Below, in pieces: positions 15,305 to 23,919 of a stretch of DNA of 64,000 bases. Origin of the DNA: Nocardiopsis dassonvillei_B. GTDB taxonomy: Bacteria > Actinomycetota > Actinomycetes > Streptosporangiales > Streptosporangiaceae. Every line of letters begins with the position of its first letter. The first letter of the stretch is position 1. Made by a program: the position numbers and the translations under genes. The notes beneath the pieces were generated by a model. The model saw only the letters and a program-made list of their open reading frames with translations. It searched no databases and was not told the origin of the DNA. Where the stretch lies: NCBI RefSeq assembly GCF_964273065.1, contig NZ_OZ186815.1, positions 5,456,001 to 5,520,000 of the forward strand. Reading direction: 5' to 3'.

Positions 15305-16486
15305 ATGCTCTCCGCCGAGTCCGCCGCCACGGTCCGGGCCACCCTTCCGGTCGTCGCCGAGCACCTCGACGCCGTCACCGCCCGCTTCTACGACACCATG
15401 CTGGGCGAACACCCCGAACTCCTGGACGGCCTCTTCAACCGCGGCAACCAGGCCTCCGGCGAGCAGCGCCGCGCCCTGGCCGGGGCCGTCGCAGCCTTCG
15501 CCTCCGCCCTGCTGGCCCACCCCGACGAGCGCCCCGACGCCCTGCTCGCCCGGATCGCGCACAAGCACGCCTCCCTCGGCGTCACCGAGGACCAGTACAC
15601 CGTCGTCCACAAGTACCTCTTCGGCGCCATCGCCCACGTGCTCGGCGACGCCGCCACCCCCGAGGTCGTGGCCGCCTGGGACGAGGTCTACTGGCTGATG
15701 GCCGGCGCCCTCATCGCCATGGAGGCCCGCCTGTACGCCGCCACCGGCCACGCCGGCGGCCGCGACGTGTGGCGCCCCTGGACCGTCGTCGAACGCAGTG
15801 AGCAGACCCCCGACACCGTCAGCCTCACCCTCGAACCCGACGGGGGAGCGGCGCCCGACCCCCTCCCCGGCCAGTACGTCAGCGTCCGGGTGTGCATGCC
15901 CGACGGCGTCCGCCAGGCCCGGCAGTACTCCCTCACCGGCTGGGACGGCACCCGCCGCCGCATCACCGTCAAGCGCCTGCGCGCCGGGGCGACCCCCGCC
16001 GGGGAGGTCTCCACCCTCCTGCACGGGACCGCCCGCCCCGGCAGCACCCTCATGGTGTCCGCCCCGGCCGGGGACGTGGTCCTGCCCGGAGGCGACCACC
16101 CGCTGCTGCTCGCCTCCGCCGGGATCGGCTGCACGCCCATGGTCGCCCTGCTGCGCGGCCTGGCCGAACGCGGCGACACCCGGACCGTCCTGGTCCTGCA
16201 CGCCGACCGCTCGCCCGGGGACCACGCCCACCGCGGAGAGATCGCCGCCCTCGTGGACGGGCTGCCCGGTGCCCGCGCCCTCACCTGGTACGAGACCGGC
16301 GGCGGCGACCGCACCGGCCGCATGGACCTCACCGGGGTGGACGTCCCCGAGGGGACCGAGGCCTTCCTGTGCGGCCCCCTGCCGTTCATGCGCGGGGTGC
16401 GCACGCACCTGCTGGACGCCGGGGTCCCCGCCCGCCGGATCCGCTACGAGGTGTTCGGCCCCGACCTGTGGGCGGGCACCGACTGA
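15305..16486 (+). CDS. hmp: flavohemoglobin, nitric oxide dioxygenase
   Basis: Converts nitric oxide to nitrate with O2 and NAD(P)H. Residues 1 to about 135 form the globin domain, with distal Tyr29 (ARFYDTM) and the proximal His in RIAHKHASL (about 88). An FAD domain (RQYSLTG, about 200) and NAD domain (SAGIGCTPMVALL; YEVFGP at the C-terminus) follow. 393 aa, full length. The ATG has GAGGAGG 4 nt upstream. The NsrR-type operator before it and nsrR upstream indicate induction by nitric oxide. A LAL regulator gene begins 44 bp after it. Confidence 0.97.
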   Translation: MLSAESAATVRATLPVVAEHLDAVTARFYDTMLGEHPELLDGLFNRGNQASGEQRRALAGAVAAFASALLAHPDERPDALLARIAHKHASLGVTEDQYTVVHKYLFGAIAHVLGDAATPEVVAAWDEVYWLMAGALIAMEARLYAATGHAGGRDVWRPWTVVERSEQTPDTVSLTLEPDGGAAPDPLPGQYVSVRVCMPDGVRQARQYSLTGWDGTRRRITVKRLRAGATPAGEVSTLLHGTARPGSTLMVSAPAGDVVLPGGDHPLLLASAGIGCTPMVALLRGLAERGDTRTVLVLHADRSPGDHAHRGEIAALVDGLPGARALTWYETGGGDRTGRMDLTGVDVPEGTEAFLCGPLPFMRGVRTHLLDAGVPARRIRYEVFGPDLWAGTD

Positions 16487-16518
16487 CCGCCGCCGACCAC
16501 CGGGCGGGCGGGACGCCG

Positions 16519-16524
16519 TACTGT
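16519..16524 (+). promoter_or_regulatory. -10 element of the first LAL gene
   Basis: TACTGT, 6 nt before the ATG at 16531, no ribosome site; leaderless start predicted. The same layout is seen at the other three LAL genes. Confidence 0.5.
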
Positions 16525-16530
16525 GACGGC

Positions 16531-19395
16531 ATGCAGGACGACTCCCCCCGCCCCGTGTTCATCGGCCGCGAGAGCCGCCTCGCCATGCTCGTCGAGGACG
16601 GCCGCCGCGTCCTCGACGGGGGCGCCCGGGCCGTGCTGGTCTGCGGTGACGCCGGGATCGGCAAGACCCGGCTGATCGACGAGTACCGGGCCCGCACTCC
16701 GCTGGGCCGCAGCGCCGTCGGCGGCTGCCTCGAACTCGGCGGCGACGGCATCCCCTTCGCCCCCTTCACCGCGCTGCTGCGGGACCTGTCCCGCGACGGC
16801 GGCGCCGGGCCGGTCGCCGGGACCGTCCCGGCCACCGGCACCGACGACACCGGCCGCGCCCGGCTGTTCGAGTCCGTCCTCACCCACCTGGAGGAGTGCG
16901 CCCGCCCCACCGGGCTCCTCGCGGTCGTGGAGGACCTGCACTGGGCCGACGCCTCCACCCGCGACCTGCTCGTGTTCCTGCTGCGCAACCTGGGCGAGGC
17001 CCCCGTCCACCTGGTGGTGAGCGTGCGCACCGACGACCTGCACCGCACCCACCCGCTGCGCCGCCTGCTGCCCGAGATCGAGCGGCTGCCCCGGGTCTCC
17101 CGCCTGGACGTCGAACCGTTCAGCCGCGACGAGGTCGCCGCCCAGGCCGCCGCCCTGCGCGGCGGCCCCCACGCCGACCCCGACCTGCTGCACGAGCGCA
17201 GCGGCGGCAACCCCCTCTTCGTGGAGGCGTTCCTGGACGGGCCGGGCGGACCGCTGCCCGACGGGCCCCGCGAGCTGCTGTCGGCCGCCGTCGACCGGCT
17301 GCCCGACGACGCCCGCAGGGCGGTGGGGCTGGTCGCCGCCGCCGGGGACCGGATCGGCCACACCCTGCTGGCGGCGGTGGCCCGCCGGGCGGGGATCACC
17401 GAGGAGGCCCTGGACACCGCCCTGCGCTCGGCCGTGGACGCGCGGGTGCTGCGGGTCACCGCGGACGGGTACGTGTTCCGGCACGCGCTGCTCGCCGAGG
17501 CCGTCTACACCGACCTGCTGCCCGGGGAGCGCATCCGCGTGCACCGGCGCTACGCCGAGGCGCTCCGGCGCGGGGTGCCGGGGCTGTCGGAGGCCGACAC
17601 CGTCCTGCAACTGGCCCACCACGCCCACGCCGCGGGGGACCGGCCGCTGGCCCTGTCCGCCGCCTGGGAGGCCGCCCGGCGCGCCGCCGAGGCCGCCGCC
17701 CACCCCGAGCGGCTGGTCCTGCTCGAACGGGTACTGGAGCTGTGGGAGCTGGTCCCCGACGCCGCCGAGCGGGTGGGCGAGCCCCGCGCCGAGGTGCTGC
17801 GCCTGGCGGCGGCCGTGTGCCTGCTGGCCGGTTCGCTGCGCCGTGCGGTGGACTACGCCACCGAGGGCCTGGAGGAGCTGGGGGTCACCGGCTACCACGA
17901 CCCGGCGGGCGGGGAGCCCCCGCCGCACGCCCGGCTCATCGCGGGCCTGCGCTACGTCCGTGCCTACGCCTACAAGGAGCTGGGCAGCGACGGCGGGCTG
18001 GAGGACCTGGCGGACGCGTTCGTGGTGATGGACAGGGGCGACCCCCACGCCGCGGCGGCCGGGGCGCTGCTGGCGTCCACGTTCATGGTGCGCAACCACC
18101 CCAGCCGGGCGCGGCGCGCCGCGGAGAAGGCGCTGCGGACGGCCCGCGAACTCGGCGACCGCGACAGCGAGGCCGACGCCCTCATCACCCTGGGCAGCCT
18201 GACCGCCGCGGAGGATCCGGCCGAAGCCCTGCGGCTGCTGGGGGAGGGCATCGCCCTCGCCCGGGAGCGGGGGTACGTGCAGGCGGAGCTGCGGGGGTGG
18301 ACCAACCTCTCCGGGGCCCTCTCGGGGGCGGGGCGCGTGGAGGAGGCCCACGAGACCGCGCGGCGCGGGCTGGGGCGCGCCGGGGAGCTGGGGCTGGCGC
18401 GCACCCAGGGCCCGGTGTTCCGCCTGAGCATGGCCGTGGACCTCTTCTACCGGCTGCGGGTGGAGGAGGGGGAGAGGCTGCTGGACCCGGCCGCGGGCGA
18501 CCGGCTGGTCCGGGCCCGGGCGTGGACGATGGTCCAGCAGCTCGCCTTCTACCGGCAGGACGCCGCGGCCATGGAATCCGCGCTCGAGGAGTTCCGCCGC
18601 CTGCTGCCCGAGCAGAGCAGCTCCCCGTCGGAGTACACGCCGGTCCGCTTCACCGCGATGATGCGCGCGGCCGTCGAGGGGCGGTTCGACGCGGCGGCCG
18701 ACACCGCCCGGCGGCTGCTGGAGGGCGGCGACCCGGAGAACCCCCACCTCGACAACCTGTACATGGGCAACCTCGCCTACGTGGCGGAGGTCGTGGACAC
18801 GATGCGCGACGAGCCGGGGTGGGAGGTCCCCGCGGCCGGGCTGGCCGACGAGCTGCGCAAGGCCGTCGCCGCGCTGCCCGGGGACATCGCGCATCCGATG
18901 AACCGGCTGGTCCGCGACCAGGCCGCGGCCCAGGCCGGTGAGGACGCCCAGGCGGCCTCGCGGACCCTGGAGGGGCTGCTGCCGCAGGTGCGCGAGCACC
19001 GCTTCCACCGCATGTACCTGCTGCTGGCCGCCGCCCGTGCCGCCGCCAGGGCGGGATCGACGGAGCGGGCCGCCGCACACCTGGCCGAGGTGGAGGAGGC
19101 CGCCCGGGAGAGCGGCCTGACCCTGTTCGCCGAGCTGTCCGACCGGATCCGCCGCAGGCACGGACTGTCCCGGCCGCGCACGCCGGCGGCGGGGGAGGCC
19201 CCGGCGGGGCTGACGCGGCGGGAGGCGGAGGTGCTGCGGCTGGCGGCGCGGGGGATGACCAACCGGGAGGTCGGGGAGGAGCTGTTCATCTCGGCCAAGA
19301 CGGTGAGCGTGCACATGTCCAACCTCATGGGCAAGCTGGGGGTCACCAACCGCAACGCGGCCGCCGTCCGGGCCCGTGAACTGGGCCTGGACTGA
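16531..19395 (+). CDS. LAL-family transcriptional regulator 1 (STAND ATPase + LuxR HTH)
   Basis: 954-residue large ATP-binding LuxR regulator. FIGRESRL opens the AAA/STAND ATPase; Walker A is GDAGIGKTR (39-47) and Walker B VVEDLHWADAST (about 130-142), followed by the sensor region SVRTDDLHRTHPLRRLLPE. The middle, about 400-850, is helical and TPR-like. The C-terminal LuxR HTH (about 890-950) reads GLTRREAEVLRLAARGMTNREVGEELF. Such proteins switch on pathways (sugar use, antibiotics) upon ligand binding; the inducer here is unknown. It is followed directly by a paralogue with a partly identical HTH sequence. Leaderless start. Confidence 0.92.
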   Translation: MQDDSPRPVFIGRESRLAMLVEDGRRVLDGGARAVLVCGDAGIGKTRLIDEYRARTPLGRSAVGGCLELGGDGIPFAPFTALLRDLSRDGGAGPVAGTVPATGTDDTGRARLFESVLTHLEECARPTGLLAVVEDLHWADASTRDLLVFLLRNLGEAPVHLVVSVRTDDLHRTHPLRRLLPEIERLPRVSRLDVEPFSRDEVAAQAAALRGGPHADPDLLHERSGGNPLFVEAFLDGPGGPLPDGPRELLSAAVDRLPDDARRAVGLVAAAGDRIGHTLLAAVARRAGITEEALDTALRSAVDARVLRVTADGYVFRHALLAEAVYTDLLPGERIRVHRRYAEALRRGVPGLSEADTVLQLAHHAHAAGDRPLALSAAWEAARRAAEAAAHPERLVLLERVLELWELVPDAAERVGEPRAEVLRLAAAVCLLAGSLRRAVDYATEGLEELGVTGYHDPAGGEPPPHARLIAGLRYVRAYAYKELGSDGGLEDLADAFVVMDRGDPHAAAAGALLASTFMVRNHPSRARRAAEKALRTARELGDRDSEADALITLGSLTAAEDPAEALRLLGEGIALARERGYVQAELRGWTNLSGALSGAGRVEEAHETARRGLGRAGELGLARTQGPVFRLSMAVDLFYRLRVEEGERLLDPAAGDRLVRARAWTMVQQLAFYRQDAAAMESALEEFRRLLPEQSSSPSEYTPVRFTAMMRAAVEGRFDAAADTARRLLEGGDPENPHLDNLYMGNLAYVAEVVDTMRDEPGWEVPAAGLADELRKAVAALPGDIAHPMNRLVRDQAAAQAGEDAQAASRTLEGLLPQVREHRFHRMYLLLAAARAAARAGSTERAAAHLAEVEEAARESGLTLFAELSDRIRRRHGLSRPRTPAAGEAPAGLTRREAEVLRLAARGMTNREVGEELFISAKTVSVHMSNLMGKLGVTNRNAAAVRARELGLD
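19271..19337 (+). repeat. 67-bp identical segment shared with the second LAL gene (copy 1)
   Basis: Identical base for base to 22174-22240. It encodes the recognition helix region VGEELFISAKTVSVHMS and following residues of the LuxR HTH. The surrounding sequence is clearly diverged. Confidence 0.9.
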
Positions 19396-19425
19396 TCACC
19401 CTATGTCCGATTTGTGATCTATGTC
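19394..19425. promoter_or_regulatory. AT-rich repeat patch upstream of LAL 2
   Basis: Within the 71-bp spacer between the two LAL genes, CTATGTC occurs at 19401-19407 and 19419-19425 (18-bp period), and GATCAC/GTGATC form an inverted pair (19394-19399, 19414-19419). It is a candidate operator upstream of the -10 at 19455. Confidence 0.4.
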
Positions 19426-19454
19426 GTAAAGGTGGGCCTGTCGCGCCGCCCAGG

Positions 19455-19460
19455 CATACT
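19455..19460 (+). promoter_or_regulatory. -10 element of the second LAL gene
   Basis: CATACT, 6 nt before the ATG at 19467, no ribosome site; leaderless start predicted. Confidence 0.5.
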
Positions 19461-19466
19461 GACCGC

Positions 19467-22304
19467 ATGTCCACCCCTACGCCGTTCATCGGACGCGGAC
19501 CCGCCCTGGCCCACCTGCTGGCCGAAACGGACCTCAGCGCCCGCGGGGACGCGCGGACCACCCTGATCCTCGGTGACGCCGGGGTCGGCAAGACCCGTCT
19601 GCTGGAGGAGTACCTGCGGCGCACGCCGCTGGCCCGCACGGCGGTCGGCGCCTGCCTGGAGACCAGCGGCGAGACCGTCGCCCTCGCCCCCTTCACCGCC
19701 GCCCTGCGCCACCTGACCCGCCGGGTCCCGCCCGCCCCGGCCCGGGCGGGAGCGCTCGCCCGGCTGCTGCCCGAACTCGGGACCGCCGCCGCACCCGACG
19801 AGGACCGCGCCCGGCTGTTCGAGGCCGTCCTGTCCTACCTGGAGGACACCGCCGCCGACGGCGGCCTGGCCCTGGCGGTCGAGGACCTGCACTGGGCCGA
19901 CGCCTCCACCCGCGACCTCCTCCTCTTCCTGGTGCGCAACCTCGGCCCCGCCCCGGTCCACCTGCTCGTGACCGTCCGCACCGACGACCTGCACCGCACC
20001 CACCCCCTGCGCCGCCTCCTCCCCGACCTGGAGCGCCCGGCCCGGGCCACCCGGCTGGACCTGGCCCCCTTCGACCGGGAGGAGGTCGCCGCCCAGGCGG
20101 CGGCGCTGCGGGACGGGGAGCGCCCCGGCCCCCGCGCGCTGGACCTGCTCTGCGAGCGCAGCGGCGGCAACCCCCTGTTCGTGGAGGCCCTGGTGTCCTC
20201 CCCGGACGACACCCTCCCCGACACCTCCCGCGACGTGCTGCTGCGCGCAGTCGACCGCCTCCCCGACACCGACCGCGCGGTCCTGGGCCTGGCGGCCCTG
20301 GCGGGCGTCCGCGTGCCCCACGCGCTGCTGGCGGCCGTCGCCGCCGACCTCTCCGAGGACGAGCTGGACGGGGTGCTGCGCCGGGCCGTCGACGCCCGGG
20401 TGCTGCGTGTGGAGGGGGAGTACTACGGGTTCCGGCACGCGCTGCTGGCCGAGGCCGTGCGCGAGGACCTGCTCCCCGGACAGCGGGTGCGCGGCCACCG
20501 CCGGTACGTGTCCGCCCTGGAGGCGGGGGTGCCGGGCCTGGCCGAAGCGGAGCGGGTGCTGCGCCTGGCCCACCACGCCGACGCCGTGCACGACCACGCC
20601 CGCGCCTTCGCCGCCCGGTGGGCGGCGGCCGGGCACGCGGCGGGCGCGTTCGCCCACCCCGAGCACCTGGCGGCGCTGGAGCGGCTGCTGGAACTGTGGG
20701 AGCTGCTGCCGGACCCGGAGGCCGTGGCCGCACCGCTGGGCGTCACGCGCGGGCGGCTGCTCGCGGACGCGGCCCGGGCGGCCGTGCAGACCGGTGGTTC
20801 CTCCTCCGAGGCGCTGCGCTACGCGGAGGAGGGCGCGGCCGCGGAGACGGATCCCCCCGCCCGGGCCCGGTTCCTGCTGCTGCGCTCCCAGGCGCTCAGG
20901 GCGCTGGGCCGCCGCGCCGAGGGACTGGAGGCGCTGGACGGGGCGGCCGAGCTGCTGCCGGAGGGGCACCCCGGCCTCATCGCGGTCCACGGTGCCCGCG
21001 CTGCGCTCCTCTACCCGATCGGCCGGGAGGAGGAGGCGGCCCGGGCGGCCGGGGAGGTCCTGGACCGGGCCCGCGCGGCCGGGGACCGGCACAGCGAGGC
21101 CGACGCCCTCGTCACCCTGGGCAGCGCGCTGGAGGTGGGGCGCGCGGACGGTCCCCCGAGCCTGCTCACCGAGGGGCTGGAACGGGCGCGGGAACTGGGC
21201 ATGGCCGACGCGGAACTGCGGGCGCGCAACAACATCGTCGTCCACCACATGTACCGGTTGGAGTGGCACGACGCCCTGCGGGCGGAGCGGGCCGCCCTGG
21301 ACCGGTGCGCGGAGCTGGGGCTCACCCGGACCCGCGGACCCCACCTGGTAACGGAGATGGCGGGGGTGCTCCTGGACCTGGGTCGGATGCGCGAGGCGGA
21401 GGAGGCCCTGTCCGGTCTCCACGGGGACGGGCCCCACGGGGAGAGCCGCCGGATCGTGCTCGCCGAGATCCGCCTGGCGGAACGGGACCCGGCGGGGGCC
21501 CGGGAGCACTGGGAGCGGGTCGCCCGGGAGGTCCGGCGGCGGGACGCCGAGGCGGAGGTGTGCGCGGCGGTGGACCAGCTGGGAGTCCGGGTGCTGACCG
21601 CGGAGGGGGAGCTGGAGGAGGCCCTGGAGACGGTGCGCCGGATGGCCGCGCGCGAGCGCGGGAGGCCGCCGACGCAGTCGTCGCTGGGCGGGCCGGTCCC
21701 GGTGGCCGGCCTGGTGCGCGCCCTGCGGCGGGCCGGGCTCCCGGCCCGGGCCGAGGAGGCGGCACGGGCGGCCGAGGTGTTCCTGCGCCCGTCGCAGTGG
21801 TGGACCACCCCGTTCGGGGAGCTGCGGCGCCTCCAGGCCCGGGCGCTGGGGGAGGCCGGACCCGCGGCGGCCCTGGCGGGGTGGGAGCGGGCGCTGGGGA
21901 TGGTGCGCGGCAGGGGGCTGCGCACGGAGGAGCTCCTGATGCTGGACGAGGCCTGCCGCGCCGCTGCGGGGGCGGGGGAGCACGGCCGGGCGGGCGAGCT
22001 GTTCGGGGAGCTGGAGAGGGCGGTCTCCCTGCTCGACACCGGTGCGCCGGTGCGGGAGCGGTACGTGGAGCCGCTGCGTGCGGTGGCCGGGACGGCGGGG
22101 CTTCCGGCGGGGCTGACGCCCCGCGAGGCGCAGGTCCTGGCGCACGCGGCCGCGGGGCGTACCAACACCGAGATCGGGGAGGAGCTGTTCATCTCGGCCA
22201 AGACGGTGAGCGTGCACATGTCCAACCTCATGGGCAAGCTCGGGGTGACCAACCGCCACGCCGCGGCGGTGCGGGCCCGGGAGCTGGGGATCACTCCCGG
22301 GTGA
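19467..22304 (+). CDS. LAL-family transcriptional regulator 2 (STAND ATPase + LuxR HTH)
   Basis: 945 residues, paralogous to the preceding gene. FIGRGPAL is followed by Walker A GDAGVGKTR (36-44), Walker B AVEDLHWADAST and the VRTDDLHRTHPLRRLLPDLE sensor segment; a long helical TPR-like middle and a C-terminal LuxR HTH (GLTPREAQVLAHAAAGRTNTEIGEELF) complete it. The effector and target are unknown. The last 14 bp overlap the 3' end of the convergent oxidoreductase gene, so the two genes share terminal coding sequence. The tandem arrangement suggests local duplication. Confidence 0.92.
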   Translation: MSTPTPFIGRGPALAHLLAETDLSARGDARTTLILGDAGVGKTRLLEEYLRRTPLARTAVGACLETSGETVALAPFTAALRHLTRRVPPAPARAGALARLLPELGTAAAPDEDRARLFEAVLSYLEDTAADGGLALAVEDLHWADASTRDLLLFLVRNLGPAPVHLLVTVRTDDLHRTHPLRRLLPDLERPARATRLDLAPFDREEVAAQAAALRDGERPGPRALDLLCERSGGNPLFVEALVSSPDDTLPDTSRDVLLRAVDRLPDTDRAVLGLAALAGVRVPHALLAAVAADLSEDELDGVLRRAVDARVLRVEGEYYGFRHALLAEAVREDLLPGQRVRGHRRYVSALEAGVPGLAEAERVLRLAHHADAVHDHARAFAARWAAAGHAAGAFAHPEHLAALERLLELWELLPDPEAVAAPLGVTRGRLLADAARAAVQTGGSSSEALRYAEEGAAAETDPPARARFLLLRSQALRALGRRAEGLEALDGAAELLPEGHPGLIAVHGARAALLYPIGREEEAARAAGEVLDRARAAGDRHSEADALVTLGSALEVGRADGPPSLLTEGLERARELGMADAELRARNNIVVHHMYRLEWHDALRAERAALDRCAELGLTRTRGPHLVTEMAGVLLDLGRMREAEEALSGLHGDGPHGESRRIVLAEIRLAERDPAGAREHWERVAREVRRRDAEAEVCAAVDQLGVRVLTAEGELEEALETVRRMAARERGRPPTQSSLGGPVPVAGLVRALRRAGLPARAEEAARAAEVFLRPSQWWTTPFGELRRLQARALGEAGPAAALAGWERALGMVRGRGLRTEELLMLDEACRAAAGAGEHGRAGELFGELERAVSLLDTGAPVRERYVEPLRAVAGTAGLPAGLTPREAQVLAHAAAGRTNTEIGEELFISAKTVSVHMSNLMGKLGVTNRHAAAVRARELGITPG
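22174..22240 (+). repeat. 67-bp identical segment shared with the first LAL gene (copy 2)
   Basis: Identical to 19271-19337; HTH recognition helix region. A direct repeat 2.9 kb apart. Confidence 0.9.
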
Positions 22305-23268
22305 CCACCACCTTGCCGCGGGCGTGGCCCTCCGAGACGTGGGCGAGCGCGTCCACGGCCCGTTCGAACGGGTAGGTCCGGCCGATGACGGGGTGCAGGG
22401 TTCCGGCCGCGACCCGGGAGAGCAGCTCGCCGACGTCGTCCGGGTCCGTCCGGGCCAGGAAGGGGCGCAGGTCCTGCCGGGAGAACGGCGAGGCCAGCGA
22501 GGCGGCGGCGTTGCGCCACAGCGGTCCCATGGCCCGGCTCCCGTGGCCCGAGGAGAGGACCAGGGTCCCGGTCGGGGCGAGTGCGGACCGCAGCTCGCGC
22601 AGGGTCCGGTTCCCGGCCAGGTCGATGACGACGTCGTAGGGTCCGGTGCGGGTGAAGTCCTCGGCCGCGTAGTCGAGGGCGCGGGCGCTGAGCGACTGCA
22701 CGAGTTCACCGTTCCGGGCGCTGCACACGCCGGTGACCCCGGCCCCGGCCGCGGCGGCGAGCTGCACGGCGAAGGTGCCCACGCCGCCGGAGGCGCCGTT
22801 GACGAGCACCCGGTGTCCGGGCCCCACCCCGCCGGTGCGCACCGCCTGGAGCGCCGTCACCCCGGCCAGCGGCACGGCGGCGGCCCGGTCCATCGGCAGC
22901 CCGTCGGGTATCCGCACCGCCAGGGACGCCTTCAGGCAGGTGTACCCGGCCAGGGCGGCCTCGCCCTCGGCGGCGACCCGGTCGCCCGCGGCCAGGCCGG
23001 TCACGCCGGGGCCGACGGCGTCGACGACGCCCGCCAGGTCCCGGCCGCGGATCCGCTGCCGGGGCCGGGGCAGGCCGAAGGCGAGGCGGCCCACGGTGGG
23101 CTCGCCGCGCATGATGTACACGTCGGCGGCGTTCAGAGTCGCGGCGTGGACCCGGACCCGGACCTCGCCCGCTCCCGGCTCGGGGACGGGCACCTCGTCG
23201 AACGCGAGGACGTCGCGGGCCTCGCCGTAGGCGCTCTGCAGGAGCGCGCGCATCGTGGCCACGGTCAT
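22291..23268 (-). CDS. zinc-independent MDR-type NADP-dependent alcohol dehydrogenase/quinone oxidoreductase
   Basis: 325-residue medium-chain reductase of the quinone oxidoreductase group. The N-terminal GroES-like domain contains PVPEPGAGEVRVRVHAATLNAADVYIMRG and the Rossmann motif is NGASGGVGTFAVQLAAAAGA (about 148-167). No structural-zinc cysteine cluster is seen, matching the QOR branch. The substrate is unknown. Its ATG overlaps the stop of the upstream small membrane protein (ATGA), and it is the last gene of an ArsR-like/small membrane protein/oxidoreductase operon. The 3' end overlaps the convergent LAL gene by 14 bp. An alternative start at 23253 is possible. Confidence 0.88.
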   Translation of the reverse strand: MTVATMRALLQSAYGEARDVLAFDEVPVPEPGAGEVRVRVHAATLNAADVYIMRGEPTVGRLAFGLPRPRQRIRGRDLAGVVDAVGPGVTGLAAGDRVAAEGEAALAGYTCLKASLAVRIPDGLPMDRAAAVPLAGVTALQAVRTGGVGPGHRVLVNGASGGVGTFAVQLAAAAGAGVTGVCSARNGELVQSLSARALDYAAEDFTRTGPYDVVIDLAGNRTLRELRSALAPTGTLVLSSGHGSRAMGPLWRNAAASLASPFSRQDLRPFLARTDPDDVGELLSRVAAGTLHPVIGRTYPFERAVDALAHVSEGHARGKVVVTRE

Positions 23269-23525
23269 TCCACCGTTCGCAGGATCTGCTCGATCGAGGC
23301 TGCGCGGGCGCGCAGCTCGGCGACGTCCGCGGCGGTGCGCTGCTGGGCGTCCAGGGTGGTGGCGGACAGCTCCTCGTAGCGGGCCACGAGGCGCTGGAGT
23401 TCGTCGGCGCGGGCGGCGCCGATGGTGAGCTTGCGGGATTCCTGGCGGCTGGACTCGATCGCGATGCCGATGAAGGTGGCGATCGCGCACAGGCCGAGGA
23501 TGAGGATCACGGTGGGCCAGTCCAT
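23265..23525 (-). CDS. small membrane protein with a coiled-coil tail (86 aa)
   Basis: A single N-terminal TM helix (VILILGLCAIATFIGIAIE) is followed by a charged amphipathic helix rich in Glu, Arg and Ala (about 30-86) that looks like a coiled coil. No named family recognised. The ATG at 23525 overlaps the stop of the upstream HTH gene (TGATG) and has GGAG 8 nt upstream; a GTG three bases earlier is also possible. Its own stop overlaps the next start. Tight coupling on both sides suggests one functional unit, perhaps a membrane partner of the HTH regulator (inference). Confidence 0.78.
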   Translation of the reverse strand: MDWPTVILILGLCAIATFIGIAIESSRQESRKLTIGAARADELQRLVARYEELSATTLDAQQRTAADVAELRARAASIEQILRTVE

Positions 23526-23848
23526 CACTTCTTCTCCTTGTCGGTGAGGCTCGCGGCCGCGGTGGCGATGAGTTCCGGGGTGAGGCGCAGGTCGAGGGCG
23601 GCGAGCTCGAAGTACTTCATGGCCTTGCCGTCCTCGGACAGTTCGAGGCTGCCGACGACCAGCCCGGCCGCCTCCAGGCGCTGGAGGTGCATGTGGAGCA
23701 GGGGGCGGCTGACGCCGATGACGCGCGCGAGGTTGCTGACGTAGTCGCGGCCGTCCCGGAGCGTCGCGATGATCCGCAGGCGCACCGGGTTGGCGAGCGC
23801 GGCGAACAGCTCGACGAGCTCGTCACCGGTGGGTTCGCGCTGTGTCAT
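23525..23848 (-). CDS. ArsR-type winged-helix regulator (107 aa)
   Basis: Compact winged HTH: ELFAALANPVRLRIIATLRDGRDYVSNLARVIGVSRPLLHMHLQRLEAAGLV is the ArsR-like core, then the wing SLELSEDGKAMKYFEL. No metal-binding cysteines are present, so a non-metal signal is likely. The ATG at 23848 is chosen for the AGGAAAG site just upstream; an ATG at 23863 lies inside the palindrome. An 18-bp perfect inverted repeat (23863-23880) sits 15 bp upstream of the start and is the likely autorepression site. First gene of a three-gene overlapping operon. Confidence 0.88.
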   Translation of the reverse strand: MTQREPTGDELVELFAALANPVRLRIIATLRDGRDYVSNLARVIGVSRPLLHMHLQRLEAAGLVVGSLELSEDGKAMKYFELAALDLRLTPELIATAAASLTDKEKK

Positions 23849-23862
23849 GTCTTTCCTATACA

Positions 23863-23880
23863 TGTAAGAAAGTTCTTACA
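23863..23880. promoter_or_regulatory. operator of the ArsR-like operon
   Basis: TGTAAGAA-AG-TTCTTACA, perfect 8-bp arms with a 2-bp spacer in a notably AT-rich patch, immediately upstream of the ArsR-like start. Position and symmetry fit an autoregulatory winged-helix dimer site. Confidence 0.75.
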
Positions 23881-23919
23881 CATGGAAGATAAGACTACCC
23901 GGACCCGGGGCGCAAGCCC

